Source: Oscillospiraceae bacterium (GTDB taxonomy: Bacteria > Bacillota > Clostridia > Oscillospirales > Ruminococcaceae). Taken from it: DNA of 6,112 nt. This document shows positions 5,995 to 6,112 of the stretch, one piece after another. Below the pieces are notes generated by a model. The model was not told the origin of the DNA. It saw only the letters and a program-made list of their open reading frames with translations, and did not search any database. Made by a program: the position numbers and the translations under genes. The DNA lies in NCBI GenBank assembly GCA_900768705.1, contig CAAGEB010000191.1:1-6112 (forward strand), given 5' to 3'. Numbering within the stretch: position 1 is the stretch's first letter; every line of letters begins with the position of its first letter.

Positions 5995-6015
5995 AAACGC
6001 AGAGCGTTTATTATA
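5989..6015. promoter_or_regulatory. 27-bp palindrome overlapping the -10 box and start point: candidate operator
   Basis: TATAATAAACGC (5989-6000) and GCGTTTATTATA (6004-6015) are perfect 12-bp inverted repeats around AGA. The left arm contains the -10 box of the plus-strand promoter, and the centre is the predicted start point, a position where a dimeric repressor would block initiation. Alternatively the palindrome is simply the junction of two repeat units: the left arm belongs to the end of one and the right arm to the start of the next. Confidence 0.45.
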
Positions 6016-6109
6016 GATCTTAATGCCTTGCACATTCGTTCGCCTTCGGCGAACTCCGTGCATATCGGCAAATTATACAATATCCTGACGGATATTGTAT
6101 AATAAACGC
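6004..6109. mobile_element. MITE-like 106-bp element with 12-bp terminal inverted repeats
   Basis: The ends GCGTTTATTATA (6004-6015) and TATAATAAACGC (6098-6109) are perfect 12-bp inverted repeats, flanked on both sides by AGA (6001-6003 and 6110-6112). Inside are two further hairpins. One has the stem TTCGCC and GGCGAA with loop TTC (6039-6053), embedded in TGCAC and GTGCA (6029-6033, 6058-6062). The other has perfect 14-bp arms 6072-6085 and 6090-6103 with loop TGAC. No credible coding sequence is present. Terminal repeats, short flanking duplications and small size fit a miniature inverted-repeat element or a structured intergenic repeat; no transposase is in view, so family is unknown. 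Confidence 0.5.
6072..6103. repeat. Perfect 14-bp-arm hairpin inside the right-end element
   Basis: ATTATACAATATCC (6072-6085) and GGATATTGTATAAT (6090-6103) pair perfectly with the loop TGAC. The right arm overlaps the right terminal repeat of the 106-bp element. The 12-mer ATTATACAATAT also occurs at 5851-5862, over the -10 box of the cellobiose phosphorylase promoter. As a terminator it lacks a T-run after the stem on the plus strand. Confidence 0.65.
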
Positions 6110-6112
6110 AGA

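Larger units (their letters stand above)
5989..6112. repeat. Direct repeat of 15 bp, period 109, running off the window
   Basis: TATAATAAACGCAGA occurs exactly at 5989-6003 and again at 6098-6112, the last base of the window. Similarity extends weakly to the left of both copies (ACGGA followed by TAT and a G). This suggests either a tandem array of about 109-bp units that continues past the window, or duplication of the target on insertion. Confidence 0.6.

Noticed and set aside
6023..6088. 21-codon plus-strand reading frame starting at ATG 6023 inside the repeat element
   Set aside because: There is no ribosome site in the AT-rich sequence before it, and it is made wholly of hairpin arms, so it is an incidental translation of the repeat.

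Overview
The window looks like a chromosomal segment from a cellulolytic or cellobiose-using gut Firmicute, most likely a Ruminococcus-like member of the Oscillospiraceae. Three things suggest this. The GH94 cellobiose phosphorylase is of the clostridial/ruminococcal type. The promoters have near-consensus sigma-A form with extended -10 boxes. Shine-Dalgarno sites are G-rich, and codon third positions favour G/C while intergenic DNA is AT-rich. The species assignment is inference; no marker gene is present.

Layout, left to right. Positions 1-240 contain no convincing gene but hold GC-rich hairpins built on one plan: a GCGCA-type stem closing an ACGAT or ACGAC loop, two of them nested in a second outer stem. 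A consensus promoter (242-270) then drives a plus-strand cluster: a TerY-like von Willebrand A protein (315-1052), a PP2C-family Ser/Thr phosphatase (1092-1904) and a two-domain SseB-like protein (2007-2810). The 102-bp gap between phosphatase and SseB is open in another frame and may be a remnant. An independent promoter (2874-2902) drives a 71-residue four-cysteine protein of unknown function (2933-3148). Terminator hairpins at 3173-3198 and 3220-3248 separate this from the convergent minus-strand gene for cellobiose phosphorylase (3272-5797), which has its own promoter at 5851-5879. The right end (about 5966-6112) has a strong plus-strand promoter leading into a palindrome-rich repeat element with 12-bp terminal inverted repeats and a 15-bp direct repeat that runs off the window.

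How the genes work together. VWA plus PP2C is two thirds of the TerY-type phosphorylation triad (VWA, PP2C phosphatase, protein kinase) known from Ter-associated stress and signalling systems. No kinase is encoded here, and an SseB-like protein takes the third position. The cluster is therefore probably a reversible-phosphorylation module whose kinase lies elsewhere or has been lost. Cellobiose phosphorylase is unrelated to it: it is a cytoplasmic catabolic enzyme that conserves energy by splitting imported cellobiose with phosphate. I see no phage, CRISPR or transposase genes; the novelty, if any, lies in the VWA-PP2C-SseB cluster and the two structured repeat regions at the window edges.
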